Of a stretch of DNA of 64,000 nucleotides, positions 1 to 8,855 are shown in pieces. The notes beneath the pieces were generated by a model. It saw nothing but the letters and a program-made list of their open reading frames with translations. It was not told the DNA's origin and ran no database searches. The DNA is taken from NCBI RefSeq assembly GCF_001658005.1, contig NZ_CP015986.1:1302001-1366000 (forward strand). Direction: 5' to 3'. Numbering within the stretch: the stretch's first letter is position 1; the number at the start of each line of letters is the position of its first letter. This DNA comes from Sphingobium sp. EP60837 (GTDB taxonomy: Bacteria > Pseudomonadota > Alphaproteobacteria > Sphingomonadales > Sphingomonadaceae). Made by a program: the position numbers and the translations under genes.

Positions 1-1409
1 AAGCCCGCCAGCTGCCCCTCTATAAGATCGACGTTCGGGCGCTTGAGCGCATCATAATAGCCGCAATCGAGGATCGGCCGCTTGGCATAGAGAGGATAAG
101 GAGGGGTAAGTTTCCGTACCATTTCCGGATCATCGGGGAAATGGCTCTTGAGATAATCGAGGCTCATCTTCGTGACGGCATCGTTGAGCGGACCGAATCC
201 GCCGGTCTTCTCGTTCCACTCCTTGTCGAATCCCATCATGCCGCGCATGTCCATCATCTGGCTGGCAAGGCTCTGCATCCGCTTCCACTGCGTGACATAA
301 GGAATACGCTCCATCGCCAAGCGTTCCAACTCGGGCACGGGCGCGAGCGCCTGCGGATTGGGAATGATATAGTCGGGCTGGCGCTGTACCGTGGTAACAT
401 GACCCGCAAATTCGGATATGGCGCGGGTAAGCTGTACGCCGCTGCAGCCGGTACCCACGATCACGACGCGCTTGCCTGTCAGATCAACGTCTTCGTCCCA
501 AGCGGCAGAATGGAGCACCGGCCCATTGAACCTGTCACGACCCCGGACGTCCGGCCAGCGCGGGCGGGATAGCACGCCAACACTCAGGATGACGGCATTC
601 GCCTCATAGGTAACAGCCTCTCCGTCCCGGATGGCCTTGACGATCCAAAGCTGCCGCGCCTCGTCCCAGTCGGCCGATTGCATTGTCGTATTGAGGTGGA
701 CGTGCGGCCGGATACGATGCTTGTCGGCGACCCGCTCTAGATATTGGAGGAACTCATCCTTCATCGGGTAGAATTTGGTCCAGGACGGATTGGGGTCGAA
801 GGAATAGGAATATTGCACACTGGGTGTATCCACGGCAGCGCCCGGATAGCGGTTCACGGACCAGGTGCCGCCGATCTCATGCCGACTTTCCAGAACCGTA
901 TAGGAAAAACCGGCTTGCTTCAGCTTTACTGCAGCGTTGATCCCGTGCATCCCGCCGCCGATCACCAACACGTTGAAATCGGCAGGCGGCGCAACTTCCG
1001 GCTTGTGGACACGCGTATCAGTGACGAATCCGCCATGATGGCGCGCCGGCTCGATCGACGCTTCGGGCAACTCCTGACCCAAGGCCAGCTTCAACATATC
1101 ACGAAATAGCGCGGGATCCGGTTCCCTCATCAGCGGTTCCGGCGAGCGCGCCATTTCCTGGGCCAGCATAGCGCGAATTTCGGCGACTACAGCCGGATCG
1201 GCCTGCTTATGCTCGCGACTGCCGAGATTGACGAAGGCGGCGCGCTTTTGGTCCTCCGTTCCTTCGAGGAGCGGACCATATCGATGAAGCAACTGCCTAT
1301 CGCCGGTTATGTGGATTAAGCTAAGCAACGCCACGATCGGGTCAAGATCACCGATGACAGCTTCCAGGCGGACGGCAGGCTCTCCGCCGCTGTGGATAGG
1401 ATTGAACAT
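1..1409 (-). CDS. Baeyer-Villiger flavin monooxygenase (HAPMO-like), 3' end outside window
   Basis: The frame is open from an ATG at 1409 to the window edge (469 codons), so the C-terminus is missing. An FAD Rossmann motif GGGMHG lies at residues 151-156, the Baeyer-Villiger fingerprint FNGPVLHSAAWD at 294-305, and a second, NADPH-type Rossmann motif GTGCSG at 320-325. About 145 residues precede the first Rossmann motif, as in 4-hydroxyacetophenone monooxygenases. It is clearly paralogous to the complete enzyme at 3412-5394, including the N-terminal extension. An AGGAG lies shortly upstream of the ATG. By family it should insert oxygen next to a ketone using NADPH and FAD; the substrate cannot be read from the sequence. 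Confidence 0.9.
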   Translation of the reverse strand, partial: MFNPIHSGGEPAVRLEAVIGDLDPIVALLSLIHITGDRQLLHRYGPLLEGTEDQKRAAFVNLGSREHKQADPAVVAEIRAMLAQEMARSPEPLMREPDPALFRDMLKLALGQELPEASIEPARHHGGFVTDTRVHKPEVAPPADFNVLVIGGGMHGINAAVKLKQAGFSYTVLESRHEIGGTWSVNRYPGAAVDTPSVQYSYSFDPNPSWTKFYPMKDEFLQYLERVADKHRIRPHVHLNTTMQSADWDEARQLWIVKAIRDGEAVTYEANAVILSVGVLSRPRWPDVRGRDRFNGPVLHSAAWDEDVDLTGKRVVIVGTGCSGVQLTRAISEFAGHVTTVQRQPDYIIPNPQALAPVPELERLAMERIPYVTQWKRMQSLASQMMDMRGMMGFDKEWNEKTGGFGPLNDAVTKMSLDYLKSHFPDDPEMVRKLTPPYPLYAKRPILDCGYYDALKRPNVDLIEGQLAG

Positions 1410-1586
1410 GACATTATCTCTCCTAAACGTCGGTGTTATGGCCGATCTCTATCGTCACGAATGTTGTGGAGGAGCTTTTGGATCAAGCCGTTTAGAGGCT
1501 GTTCCATCTATCCAGAACAGGAGCCCTACCGCCCCCTTGACGTCGATAGGTTTCTCTGCGGCTCCCGATGATCTGCGACTGACTGG

Positions 1587-2009
1587 TCAGCCGCCTATTT
1601 GGCTGAGTTGCAGGACATGCCCCTCTGGATCGGCGATGAACGCTACTTGCATTCCGCCCATCCCAGGCACCTCCCGCGCAGGCTCAAGCACACGTGCGCC
1701 AGCGGCCTCCGCCCGTTCGATCAAACCGGCGATGTCCTTAGTTGCGAGGCCAAGGATCAGTTCGTTAGCAGCCGGAGTCCCGGTGTCGTGGAACTGGGCA
1801 AGGATGAACAAGGGACCGCCAGCATAGGTCGGCATGAACACGACTTCACTGACTTTGCGTCCTACGATTTCAGCTTCGACACGGTTCATTTCGACAAGGC
1901 CGATCACAGAGCTGTAAAACGCAACTGCGCCTTCGAGGTCTTTTACCTGAAGCTTGGTGAACATGAAGTCGGTATCTTGTGTTTTCGCGTGCGGTATTTG
2001 GCTTGCCAT
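1587..2009 (-). CDS. VOC (glyoxalase/bleomycin-resistance fold) protein
   Basis: A 140-residue protein with one VOC module: a beta strand followed by DLEGAVAFYSSVIGL near residues 24-38 and the closing DPEGHVLQLSQ at the C-terminus. The position that is usually the metal-binding glutamate of the last strand is glutamine here, so a classic glyoxalase I role is uncertain. GGAGAG sits 7 nt before the ATG. It lies between the two monooxygenase genes on the same strand (177 bp from one, 258 bp from the gene on its other side), which suggests a role in the same catabolic pathway, perhaps as an isomerase, dioxygenase or binding protein. That role is inference. Confidence 0.85.
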   Translation of the reverse strand: MASQIPHAKTQDTDFMFTKLQVKDLEGAVAFYSSVIGLVEMNRVEAEIVGRKVSEVVFMPTYAGGPLFILAQFHDTGTPAANELILGLATKDIAGLIERAEAAGARVLEPAREVPGMGGMQVAFIADPEGHVLQLSQIGG

Positions 2010-2267
2010 TACACTCTCCAGTTTTTCAAATTTCGCGCAATATGATCATTGTCGCCTTCGCTGAACTGTCGCCCCTCTTGAGCGCCATGCAAGCGCCGAC
2101 GATCACCAATTTCTGCCCGATGCTGGCGCGTCCGGCACCTATCCTCGGGTCCCTACCGGGTGATCGCCTGATCGAAGCCGCGGATTGTCAGCATCTGCAA
2201 ATAGCCTTCAGGTCGAAGGTCATTCTTCACGTGAATATTTCAACGACATGATGGATCGGAGCCGCCT

Positions 2268-3326
2268 TCAGGCAGCTTCGTCCAGCGCGTCTGGCGGGAT
2301 ATTGGCCGGCCCGCCGATGTCATAGACCCTGGCGAGCAGACCGACGAACGCATTGTCGTGCAACGGGTCCGTCGGTACTTCGAACTCGACGCCACGCTTC
2401 TTCATGTCATCGATCAGCATGTTGATCGCCATCTCATGCGTGATGTCGTCGCGGTGGTCGTAGGTCAGCTTGAAATCGTCCAGGTCCTTGAACAGGCGCG
2501 CGCCCCAATGGACGAGAAAGCGCATTTCCCGCTCCGGCACCTTCTGATTGACCTTGCCGAAGGTTTCGATCTGCCAGCCAGTCGGATCTTGCGGATCCGC
2601 GCCGAAAGTGGAGCTGATGTCCATGCCCTGCGGCTTGCGCAGGGCTGCCGGGCCGGTGGCCTGACCATGGTGGAACATCATCTCATTTTCGACGACCACG
2701 GCCCGGCCCCACATGGGTGCGTTGATCTGAAATGGCTCGCCGCTTGGGCCGTTCGGCCAACAATTGAACCCGCCACCAACCTTGCCTTTATAATACCAGG
2801 CGATGACTTGACCTTTCTTCGACCGCCAGCGATCGAACAGGCAGGACTTGGCCATGGTCAGCAGCAGCCAAAGCGGCGTATTTTCCATCGTGAGGCCCCG
2901 AAAAACGGTGCCGTCCAGATGCGGCGGGCCGCCGATTGGCGTCGGACCCTGGATGTTGAACAGGAAGGTCTCGGGCTCCGCATATTGGCAGTTCCAATAT
3001 TTGCGGACGAGGTCCAGGAAGCGGCTGTTATAATAGCAGTCCTCGATCTCGGGATAGAAGCAGGTGCCGCCTTGCGCCAGATAGCCGCGGAACACGGGGT
3101 TGAGCCCGATCATGTCCCAAGTCAGCTTGACGCCTTCGGGAATGGTGCCGGACGTGGTGGCGATCACCTCTTCCGGCGTCTTGAAATTCTCCGCCAGGAT
3201 CAGCGGCCATGGGCCGTTGTCCCGCACGACCTGCAACAGCCTTGCGTGCTGATCGTTGCTATAGGCGTCGTCGATCAGCTGGGGCGGAGCAACCGGACGG
3301 AAATTTTCGGCGAGATCGCGAAGCAT
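2268..3326 (-). CDS. Unassigned protein with HxD...H...R pattern, Fe(II)/2-oxoglutarate oxygenase candidate
   Basis: A 352-residue protein. I chose the ATG at 3326 because GGAG lies 9 nt before it; a longer frame reaches 3401 but has no supporting ribosome site. I do not recognise a named family. Counting from the long-frame start, a HLDG sequence (H161, D163) is followed by MFHHG (H244/H245) and an arginine at 255. This order and spacing match the iron facial triad and 2-oxoglutarate-binding arginine of double-stranded beta-helix oxygenases. The gene starts 86 bp after the stop of the complete Baeyer-Villiger monooxygenase on the same strand and probably shares its promoter. The enzymatic call is inference. 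Confidence 0.75.
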   Translation of the reverse strand: MLRDLAENFRPVAPPQLIDDAYSNDQHARLLQVVRDNGPWPLILAENFKTPEEVIATTSGTIPEGVKLTWDMIGLNPVFRGYLAQGGTCFYPEIEDCYYNSRFLDLVRKYWNCQYAEPETFLFNIQGPTPIGGPPHLDGTVFRGLTMENTPLWLLLTMAKSCLFDRWRSKKGQVIAWYYKGKVGGGFNCWPNGPSGEPFQINAPMWGRAVVVENEMMFHHGQATGPAALRKPQGMDISSTFGADPQDPTGWQIETFGKVNQKVPEREMRFLVHWGARLFKDLDDFKLTYDHRDDITHEMAINMLIDDMKKRGVEFEVPTDPLHDNAFVGLLARVYDIGGPANIPPDALDEAA

Positions 3327-3411
3327 AATCTGTGTCTCCAATATCTTGCAGCTGTCACCGCAAAAGAAGGAGGGTGGCCGGCCTAGAGGCCCAAAAGCCA
3401 CCCTGAGCGGA

Positions 3412-5394
3412 TCAAATCGTCAACGTTTCCATGTCGCGCTGCGCAACCGGGGCGTCCCCGTCCTTGCGCGTGACGTTGAAATCCTCTTCGCGTGGACTAC
3501 GCAGATCGTGCCAGATGCGCGAATTATGGCGCGGGATGGCCAGGATCACCTTCTTCTGCCCATGCGCGCCCTTGTCGCGATAATAGCCATGGGCGCTGCC
3601 GCACTGAACCCATGCGGTCTTCGCCAGCTTCGTATCGACATCGTCGATGAACGCCTGCGTCGCCTCCTGCGAGACGTCGAAGGACGACAGATGATCGTCC
3701 ACCATCCATTGCAGAAGTTCGACGATATAATGGACCTGCTGCTCACTGACGACCGCATGATTGGCGACCAGATAGCTGTAGGGCGCGCCCATGAAGACGA
3801 AGTTCGGAAAGCCCGTGATCAGCATGCCTTCATAGGAGAAGGGATGCGGATCGAACGCGTCCTTCAGCGTCTTGCCGCCGGTTCCACGAATGTCGAACTG
3901 GCGTCCGAAATGGAGATTGTAGCCGGTCGACAGCAGCAATACGTCGCATTCGATGCGCGTGCCGTCGGCCAGGATCACCGCGCTCTCATCGGCTTCCGCC
4001 AATTCACCGCGCACGATCGAAACATTGGGCTTCTTGAGTGTGTCGTAGAAGCCGCAGTCCAGGATCGGGCGCTTGGCGAAGACCGGGAAATTGGGCGTCA
4101 GCAGCTCGACCATCTCCGGATTGTCGGGGAAATGGCTCTTCAGATAGCCCTCGCACATCATCCGCATGCCGTCGTTGATCGGACCGAAGCCGCCGGTTTT
4201 GGCGGCATATTCCTCGTCCTTCATGATCATGCCGTGCATGTCGCGCATCTGGCTGTGCAGGCTCTGCAGCCGCTTCCACTGCGCCACGAAGGGGATATAC
4301 TCCATCGCCCAGCGTTCCAGTTCGCCCACGGGCGCATGCGCCTGCGGATTGGGGATGATATGTTCGGGCTGGCGCTGGACGATAATTAGCTCCCCGACAT
4401 TGTCGGCGATCGCGGTCGCGACCTGCACGCCCGAACAGCCGGTGCCGACCAGCACGACCTTCTTGCCGGTGAGGTCGACGCTATGATCCCAGGCGGCGGA
4501 GTGGATCACCGGACCCTTGAACGAGTCCAGATTCTTGACCTTGGGATAGTTGGGATTGTTGTTCGGTCCCACTGCCATGATGAGCACGTTGCACTCATAG
4601 GTTTCGGCCTTGCCGTTCCGTACCGCCTTCACGGTCCAAATCTTGCGCGCCTCGTCCCACTCCGCGCCTTCGACCCAGGTTCCGAACTGGATACGGTCGC
4701 GCAGATTATATTTGTCGGTGACGCGGTCGAGGTAAGACAGGAATTCAGGACCGCGCGGATAGAATTGGGTCCAGGACGCATTGGGTTCGAAGGAGAAGGA
4801 ATAGATGCGGCTGGGCGTATCGACCGCAGCGCCCGGATAGGTGTTGGTCAGCCAGTTGCCGCCGACCTTGTCCAGCGCCTCCAGCACCGTGAAGTCGAAA
4901 CCCGCCTGCTGCAGCTTGATCGCGGCGTTGATGCCCATCATGCCTGCGCCCACGACCAGCACTTTGAAATCGGCCGGGGGCACGTCCTTAGCCTTGCGCA
5001 CGCGTGTATCGGTGGTGAACCCGGCATGCTGGAAGGCAACGTCCACCGACATTTCGGGCAGGTCATTACCCAGCAGCAGGCGGCTCATCCTGCGAAACAT
5101 CGGCATGTCGATCTGCGGCATCACGGCGGGCTTTTCCGCCTTCACCGCCGCACGGAGCCGGTCGCGGATCTCAGTCGCCACTGCAGGATCGATCGTCGGG
5201 CGCTCTTCATGCGCGTGGATATCGACAAAGGTCTCGATCAGCTCTTCCTGGCGGCTGTCGATGGCGTTCCAATAATGGTTCAGCAGCGTACGGTCGCCAG
5301 TGATCTGAATTAGCGCCATCAGCGCCATCGTAGGATTCAGCGCATCAATGGCGGCGTCAATTTTTGAATCGGTGTCCAGCACAGGCGCGTGCAT
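3412..5394 (-). CDS. Baeyer-Villiger flavin monooxygenase, 4-hydroxyacetophenone monooxygenase type
   Basis: Complete 660-residue enzyme. FAD-binding GAGMMG lies at 149-154, the Baeyer-Villiger fingerprint FKGPVIHSAAWD at 292-303, and the NADPH-site GTGCSG at 317-322. The ~145-residue N-terminal extension and total length agree with HAPMO (about 640 residues) rather than with cyclohexanone monooxygenase (about 540). It is expected to be a cytosolic NADPH/FAD enzyme converting ketones to esters or lactones. It is the first gene after a promoter with an internal dyad (5440-5468), followed by the HxD protein, so this is probably the first gene of a substrate-inducible operon. The actual substrate is unknown. 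Confidence 0.93.
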   Translation of the reverse strand: MHAPVLDTDSKIDAAIDALNPTMALMALIQITGDRTLLNHYWNAIDSRQEELIETFVDIHAHEERPTIDPAVATEIRDRLRAAVKAEKPAVMPQIDMPMFRRMSRLLLGNDLPEMSVDVAFQHAGFTTDTRVRKAKDVPPADFKVLVVGAGMMGINAAIKLQQAGFDFTVLEALDKVGGNWLTNTYPGAAVDTPSRIYSFSFEPNASWTQFYPRGPEFLSYLDRVTDKYNLRDRIQFGTWVEGAEWDEARKIWTVKAVRNGKAETYECNVLIMAVGPNNNPNYPKVKNLDSFKGPVIHSAAWDHSVDLTGKKVVLVGTGCSGVQVATAIADNVGELIIVQRQPEHIIPNPQAHAPVGELERWAMEYIPFVAQWKRLQSLHSQMRDMHGMIMKDEEYAAKTGGFGPINDGMRMMCEGYLKSHFPDNPEMVELLTPNFPVFAKRPILDCGFYDTLKKPNVSIVRGELAEADESAVILADGTRIECDVLLLSTGYNLHFGRQFDIRGTGGKTLKDAFDPHPFSYEGMLITGFPNFVFMGAPYSYLVANHAVVSEQQVHYIVELLQWMVDDHLSSFDVSQEATQAFIDDVDTKLAKTAWVQCGSAHGYYRDKGAHGQKKVILAIPRHNSRIWHDLRSPREEDFNVTRKDGDAPVAQRDMETLTI

Positions 5395-5439
5395 CCCGTC
5401 TCTCCTTGAATCTTGCTCGTTCGTAGACTCGCTATCAAG

Positions 5440-5468
5440 GAATTACATCTCAATGTGTAATTTGTCAA
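5440..5468 (-). promoter_or_regulatory. Promoter of the monooxygenase operon (TTGACA-N17-TAATTC)
   Basis: Read on the minus strand, a perfect -35 hexamer TTGACA (5468-5463) is followed after 17 bases by TAATTC (5445-5440). This lies about 45 bp before the ATG of the monooxygenase at 5394. It is one of the best sigma70-like matches in the window. Confidence 0.6.
5442..5461. promoter_or_regulatory. Operator-like dyad ATTACA-N8-TGTAAT
   Basis: An exact 6-bp inverted repeat with an 8-bp spacer lies between the -35 and -10 hexamers of the monooxygenase promoter. A repressor bound there would block RNA polymerase. TetR-family operators are often placed this way, and what may be the first codons of a divergent TetR gene lie 56 bp away at 5517. 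The identity of the binding protein is inference. Confidence 0.55.
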
Positions 5469-5516
5469 CAGACATCCGCTTTGCTGCCGATTTTGCGCCG
5501 CGCACCGGTGCGAAAG

Positions 5517-5564
5517 ATGGATGAACCGAGCACCAAACGACGTGTCGGCCGCCCTACACGCTAA
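5517..5564 (+). pseudogene. Possible 5' stub of a divergent TetR-type regulator
   Basis: The frame from the ATG at 5517 reads MDEPSTKRRVGRPTR and then stops. A basic stretch ending in GRPTR is a common start of TetR-family regulators, just before the first helix. It faces away from the monooxygenase operon, where a local repressor would be expected. After the stop the sequence belongs to a different frame that encodes the CHAT protein. The likeliest reading is a deletion joining the start of a regulator to the middle of another gene. The stub is short, so this is tentative. Confidence 0.3.
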
Positions 5565-6694
5565 CGGAGCATGGCACCGTCGACGATTTCCTCGATCTCC
5601 TAGGTGCTTGGTATGCACCCGCCGGCGGTCGCGACTGCGACGGCGATGTCCTCGTGGTGGCGACCGCCCACCGCCATGGTGTCGGCTATCTATGGCCCGG
5701 CGGTCGCCTAGTCATCCGGCGAGAGGACGGCATCGGTAGCTTCGACCGGATGATGGCAGCGGCATCGTTGGCCCAGCGCGACTTCCATCGCGTCGGCGGC
5801 ATGGGCGACCAGTTCCCCGCCATCGCCCATGACCGGCTCGGCCAGCCTAACGAGGCGGCGGGCCAGGAATTCGAGGCAGCGGTCCGCGCCCATTTCGGAC
5901 CGGGAAGGCTTCGCAATGCGCTCCCCCAAGGCACGGCCGCGCGCTCACTGCTCGCCATCCCCGCGCTCCCGGTCCCGATCGGCGCACTGGTCGCACTGGA
6001 GACGGACGCAGCCGTGGCGCAGGAGGTGAGCCTGCGCCAGGCGCCGCCCGACCGGCCGATCCGGCGCGTCGCCATCTGGCCCGGCTCGACGATGCACGCG
6101 GGCTTCGAGGTCGAGGCACTCGAGCGCGTCGCGGCCCAGGCCGGGTGGCACCTGGAGATCGGGACGGATGGGGATGACCCCGAGGCGTTCGTCCGCTTCT
6201 ATGAGCAGGCGGAGGCAGACCTGCTGTGGGTCATCGGCCACGGCGAGCATTCGCCCTACCGGCTGGACGAGAGCGGCCTCGCGATCAGCGAGGGGCTCGT
6301 CGGCGCCGAGGCGCTGCGCCGGATCCCCGCCGGTGGCGGCCGGCGCCTACTCGTGCTCAACGTCTGCAGCGGGGCGGCGATCCAAGTCCACGGCGGCACC
6401 GCAAGGATCGGATTCTCCCACGAATTGACCACGCCCGAACAGCAGGTGATCGCCCACTTGTGGCCGATCGGCATGTACACGGGCCTTGCCTTCGGCGCGA
6501 AGCTGGCGCTCGAACTGGCCCGAGTTCCTGTGGCCGATGCCTATCGCAGCTCCGTGCGCGGGCTCGCGCAGCCGGGATCCTTGTGCGACGAGCTCGTCGC
6601 CCTGCTCGGCGGCGATCCGGCCTCCACGATCGCATCCGGCACCAACACGCTCAGATCGGCAGCATCCTGTCATGGGGGGCACCCGTCCTGCTGA
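5525..6694 (+). pseudogene. CHAT-domain (caspase-like) protein, apparently truncated at its 5' end
   Basis: The reading frame is open from 5525 to the stop at 6694, and its protein-like character begins before any start codon: the first usable start is GTG 5654, giving 346 residues. Counting from there, the CHAT catalytic histidine is in GHGEH (H196) and the cysteine in NVCSG (C238). They are followed by the family-typical LWP motif (269-271) and a helix resembling the C-terminus of CHAT domains. CHAT proteases are caspase relatives that act in defence and cell-death modules. The missing N-terminus suggests a broken gene, although translation from GTG 5654 would keep the catalytic domain. No partner gene is visible next to it. 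Confidence 0.6.
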
Positions 6695-7237
6695 CCTGAT
6701 CGCCGGCGCTGCACCTGCGAAGGTACGCCGTTCACCGGTGCGGCCAGCCGGCCGGTCCGCCATTTTCCTTCGTCGGTCGGGACAGAGGCATTGCCGCGCC
6801 TCGTGCGACGGGCGCACGACCGCGCTCTCGCGGCGGGGTCGCCGAGCCGCGATGCGTCTCGGCCATCAACGCGGCTGCGATCATCGCTAATGGGGCCTGA
6901 CGCAGCGGGCACCAGCCTCGATGGTCGTGGCGAGTGACGAGCATCGGCGCAGCTGCCGATCGTCCGCTTCCGGCGTGAGCTGTCGTTCCGAATGCGTCGT
7001 CGGAACGGCGATGTTGGTCGGCAGCCGACCCCAAGTCAGCGTCAGCTTTCCCGCAACCCGGCCCCGAACCGGACGGTCGCCTGACCGGTCAGAACAGGCC
7101 ATCGAATTGCCAACCGCGAGCCTTGCTGCTTTTCGCGCCAAGACCGCTTGGCGAGGTGAAATCGAACTCTGTAAGCGTTTTGGAGCGTCCCCCTTGAACC
7201 GCAGCCGCCGCCGCGATTCGATCGCGTGCCGAAAAAT
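6695..7237. other. Intergenic stretch without a supportable gene
   Basis: About 540 GC-rich bases between the CHAT remnant and the exonuclease gene. Short open frames occur on both strands, but none has a convincing ribosome site or a recognisable domain. It may be decayed mobile or accessory DNA. Confidence 0.5.
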
Positions 7238-8116
7238 TCATCGATGCCGTTCGCAGGCCGTTACGGGGATGAATGCTGGCTCACCATATCCAGCATAGAC
7301 ATCGCTATTCAGCCAGGCGCGTTCGACATCACTCTCGTCCTGGCCGACGCTCTTCCACCAGAAACGCATGGCTGCGTCCCAGCGATAGCCCCGTGCCTTC
7401 AACCGATCCTTGGCATCAAAAGGCGCATCGATGGCATTCACCCGATATGTCGGCCGTTCTGAGCACTCGATGAGCTTCGACAGGATCGTCGTTCCGTCGG
7501 ATAATCCGTGGGAGAGCAGATACAGAAGCGCAAGAATATCGTTTTCGGCCCTGTGCCCTTCATAGAACCAACCGCATTGCGCGACGAGATGCGCGAGGGC
7601 ACGCCCCTCGAACCCGAGCTCAAGCCAATCCAGTTCAGCCATCGAGCAGGCCCAGGGCTTGTCGGCAATGGCCGGCAGACGCCGATCAATAAACGGCCTG
7701 TCGAACGCGGCATTGTGAGCAATGATGATGTCGGCGGACGAAAGAATTTCCACAGCCATCTCTTCGTCAATTGCCTGGCCGGCAACGTCGTCTACTGCGA
7801 GGCCGGTAAGTTTGGTGATCTTCGGATCGATCGGGATGCCGGGATCTTCACGCCACACCCGCGGCAACCCTACCTGTACGATCCGCCCACGATCATCGAA
7901 CCGGAAGCGCTGCACAGCCAACTCGATGATGCAATCGGTTTCGCGATCGAGACCGGTCGTCTCCACATCGATTACCACGCCGATCCGACCGGACGTTAGC
8001 GGATTCACCTCATGGAAGTGGGTGACAGGAACAAGGCGGCGCTGCACGCGGTAATCAGGATGCATGTTCAAAAGATCGGCCGCCTGAGAATGGCGATCGG
8101 ATGCGGTAGCATTCAT
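7238..8116 (-). CDS. DnaQ-like DEDDh 3'-5' exonuclease with C-terminal DUF5710-like segment
   Basis: A 292-residue protein with the full DEDDh set: D50 and E52 in VIDVETTG, D139 in HNAAFD, H188 and D193 in HRAEND. It therefore looks catalytically intact. After the nuclease fold, residues ~225-255 contain LKARGYRWDAAMRFWWK, which resembles the small DUF5710 fold attached to some nucleic-acid enzymes. The gene begins 19 bp after the RES toxin stop on the same strand, so it is probably the third gene of the Xre-RES operon. Its role is unknown: replication proofreading is unlikely for a stand-alone accessory copy, and nucleic-acid turnover or defence is plausible. Confidence 0.88.
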   Translation of the reverse strand: MNATASDRHSQAADLLNMHPDYRVQRRLVPVTHFHEVNPLTSGRIGVVIDVETTGLDRETDCIIELAVQRFRFDDRGRIVQVGLPRVWREDPGIPIDPKITKLTGLAVDDVAGQAIDEEMAVEILSSADIIIAHNAAFDRPFIDRRLPAIADKPWACSMAELDWLELGFEGRALAHLVAQCGWFYEGHRAENDILALLYLLSHGLSDGTTILSKLIECSERPTYRVNAIDAPFDAKDRLKARGYRWDAAMRFWWKSVGQDESDVERAWLNSDVYAGYGEPAFIPVTACERHR

Positions 8117-8135
8117 TTCACAGCCAATCCCGCCA

Positions 8136-8855
8136 TCAGTCCTCTACTACCCTGAAAACCGCGCCGCTTCCGGCATCCCGAACAAGATCCACCCGCTTTC
8201 CATCCCAATGATAATCGAGATGCCGGCCTTGAATGGGGTTGGAGGCACAGTCTGGATAGAAAAGCGCGACACATTCGCCGCCTGCCTGCCGGACGCTTGG
8301 ATAGGCAATTCCGTCCGAGCCTGCGCCTCGCAGACTAGCAGCGAGTTGCTGGGGCGCCTGGTAGGTCTGAGGATCAAGCCAAAGGCCAAACTCATCCGAT
8401 CCCCCGCGAAGATCATGCAGCGCAGCATCGACCTTAAGGATGACCTCCCGGAATTGCGACGTCCACCCGGCCGGCTCGGCCGTCCGAGCCATGAAGCGTG
8501 CATGATGATAGATCGTCTCGAACAGCGCGGTTTCATAGCTTCGCGCGACATAGAGAACGCCGTAGCTTCCGCCCGAGAATCGGCTCGGGCGGTCAGGGCT
8601 GACGTGAGTAAACGAGGCCATCAGATAGGATGCCCCCAAGCCACCGACCCGCCGGCCCGGAGGGACAAGGTCGATGTTACCGACCGACGCCATGATGCGT
8701 GGGTTTGTCTTCTGCTCGGCCGAAATGAGGAGAGGCCAGTCGGCTGGGTCTGCAATATCCTCGAACAGATCGATAGGAGGATAGATGCTGCGGATGATCC
8801 TGACCGCGCCCTCCCATTCGACCCTGTTGACCGGCGGCACCGCAACTCCCGTCAC
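8136..8855 (-). CDS. RES-domain toxin
   Basis: A 239-residue RES protein. The conserved residues are visible: arginine 92 before the GVLYVA strand, glutamate 113 in TALFETIYH, and serine 187 in YPSVR. Characterised RES toxins (MbcT, ParT) attack NAD+ or modify proteins using it, which stops growth. Its ATG overlaps the antitoxin stop (ATGA, 8852-8855), giving translational coupling. A DEDDh exonuclease follows 19 bp downstream. It is full length compared with RES proteins that carry N-terminal extensions, with no frameshift. Confidence 0.92.
   Translation of the reverse strand: MTGVAVPPVNRVEWEGAVRIIRSIYPPIDLFEDIADPADWPLLISAEQKTNPRIMASVGNIDLVPPGRRVGGLGASYLMASFTHVSPDRPSRFSGGSYGVLYVARSYETALFETIYHHARFMARTAEPAGWTSQFREVILKVDAALHDLRGGSDEFGLWLDPQTYQAPQQLAASLRGAGSDGIAYPSVRQAGGECVALFYPDCASNPIQGRHLDYHWDGKRVDLVRDAGSGAVFRVVED

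Noticed and set aside
6887..7141. Minus-strand frame of 84 codons in the gap after the CHAT gene
   Set aside because: No ribosome site, no domain, and competing frames on both strands are equally open.
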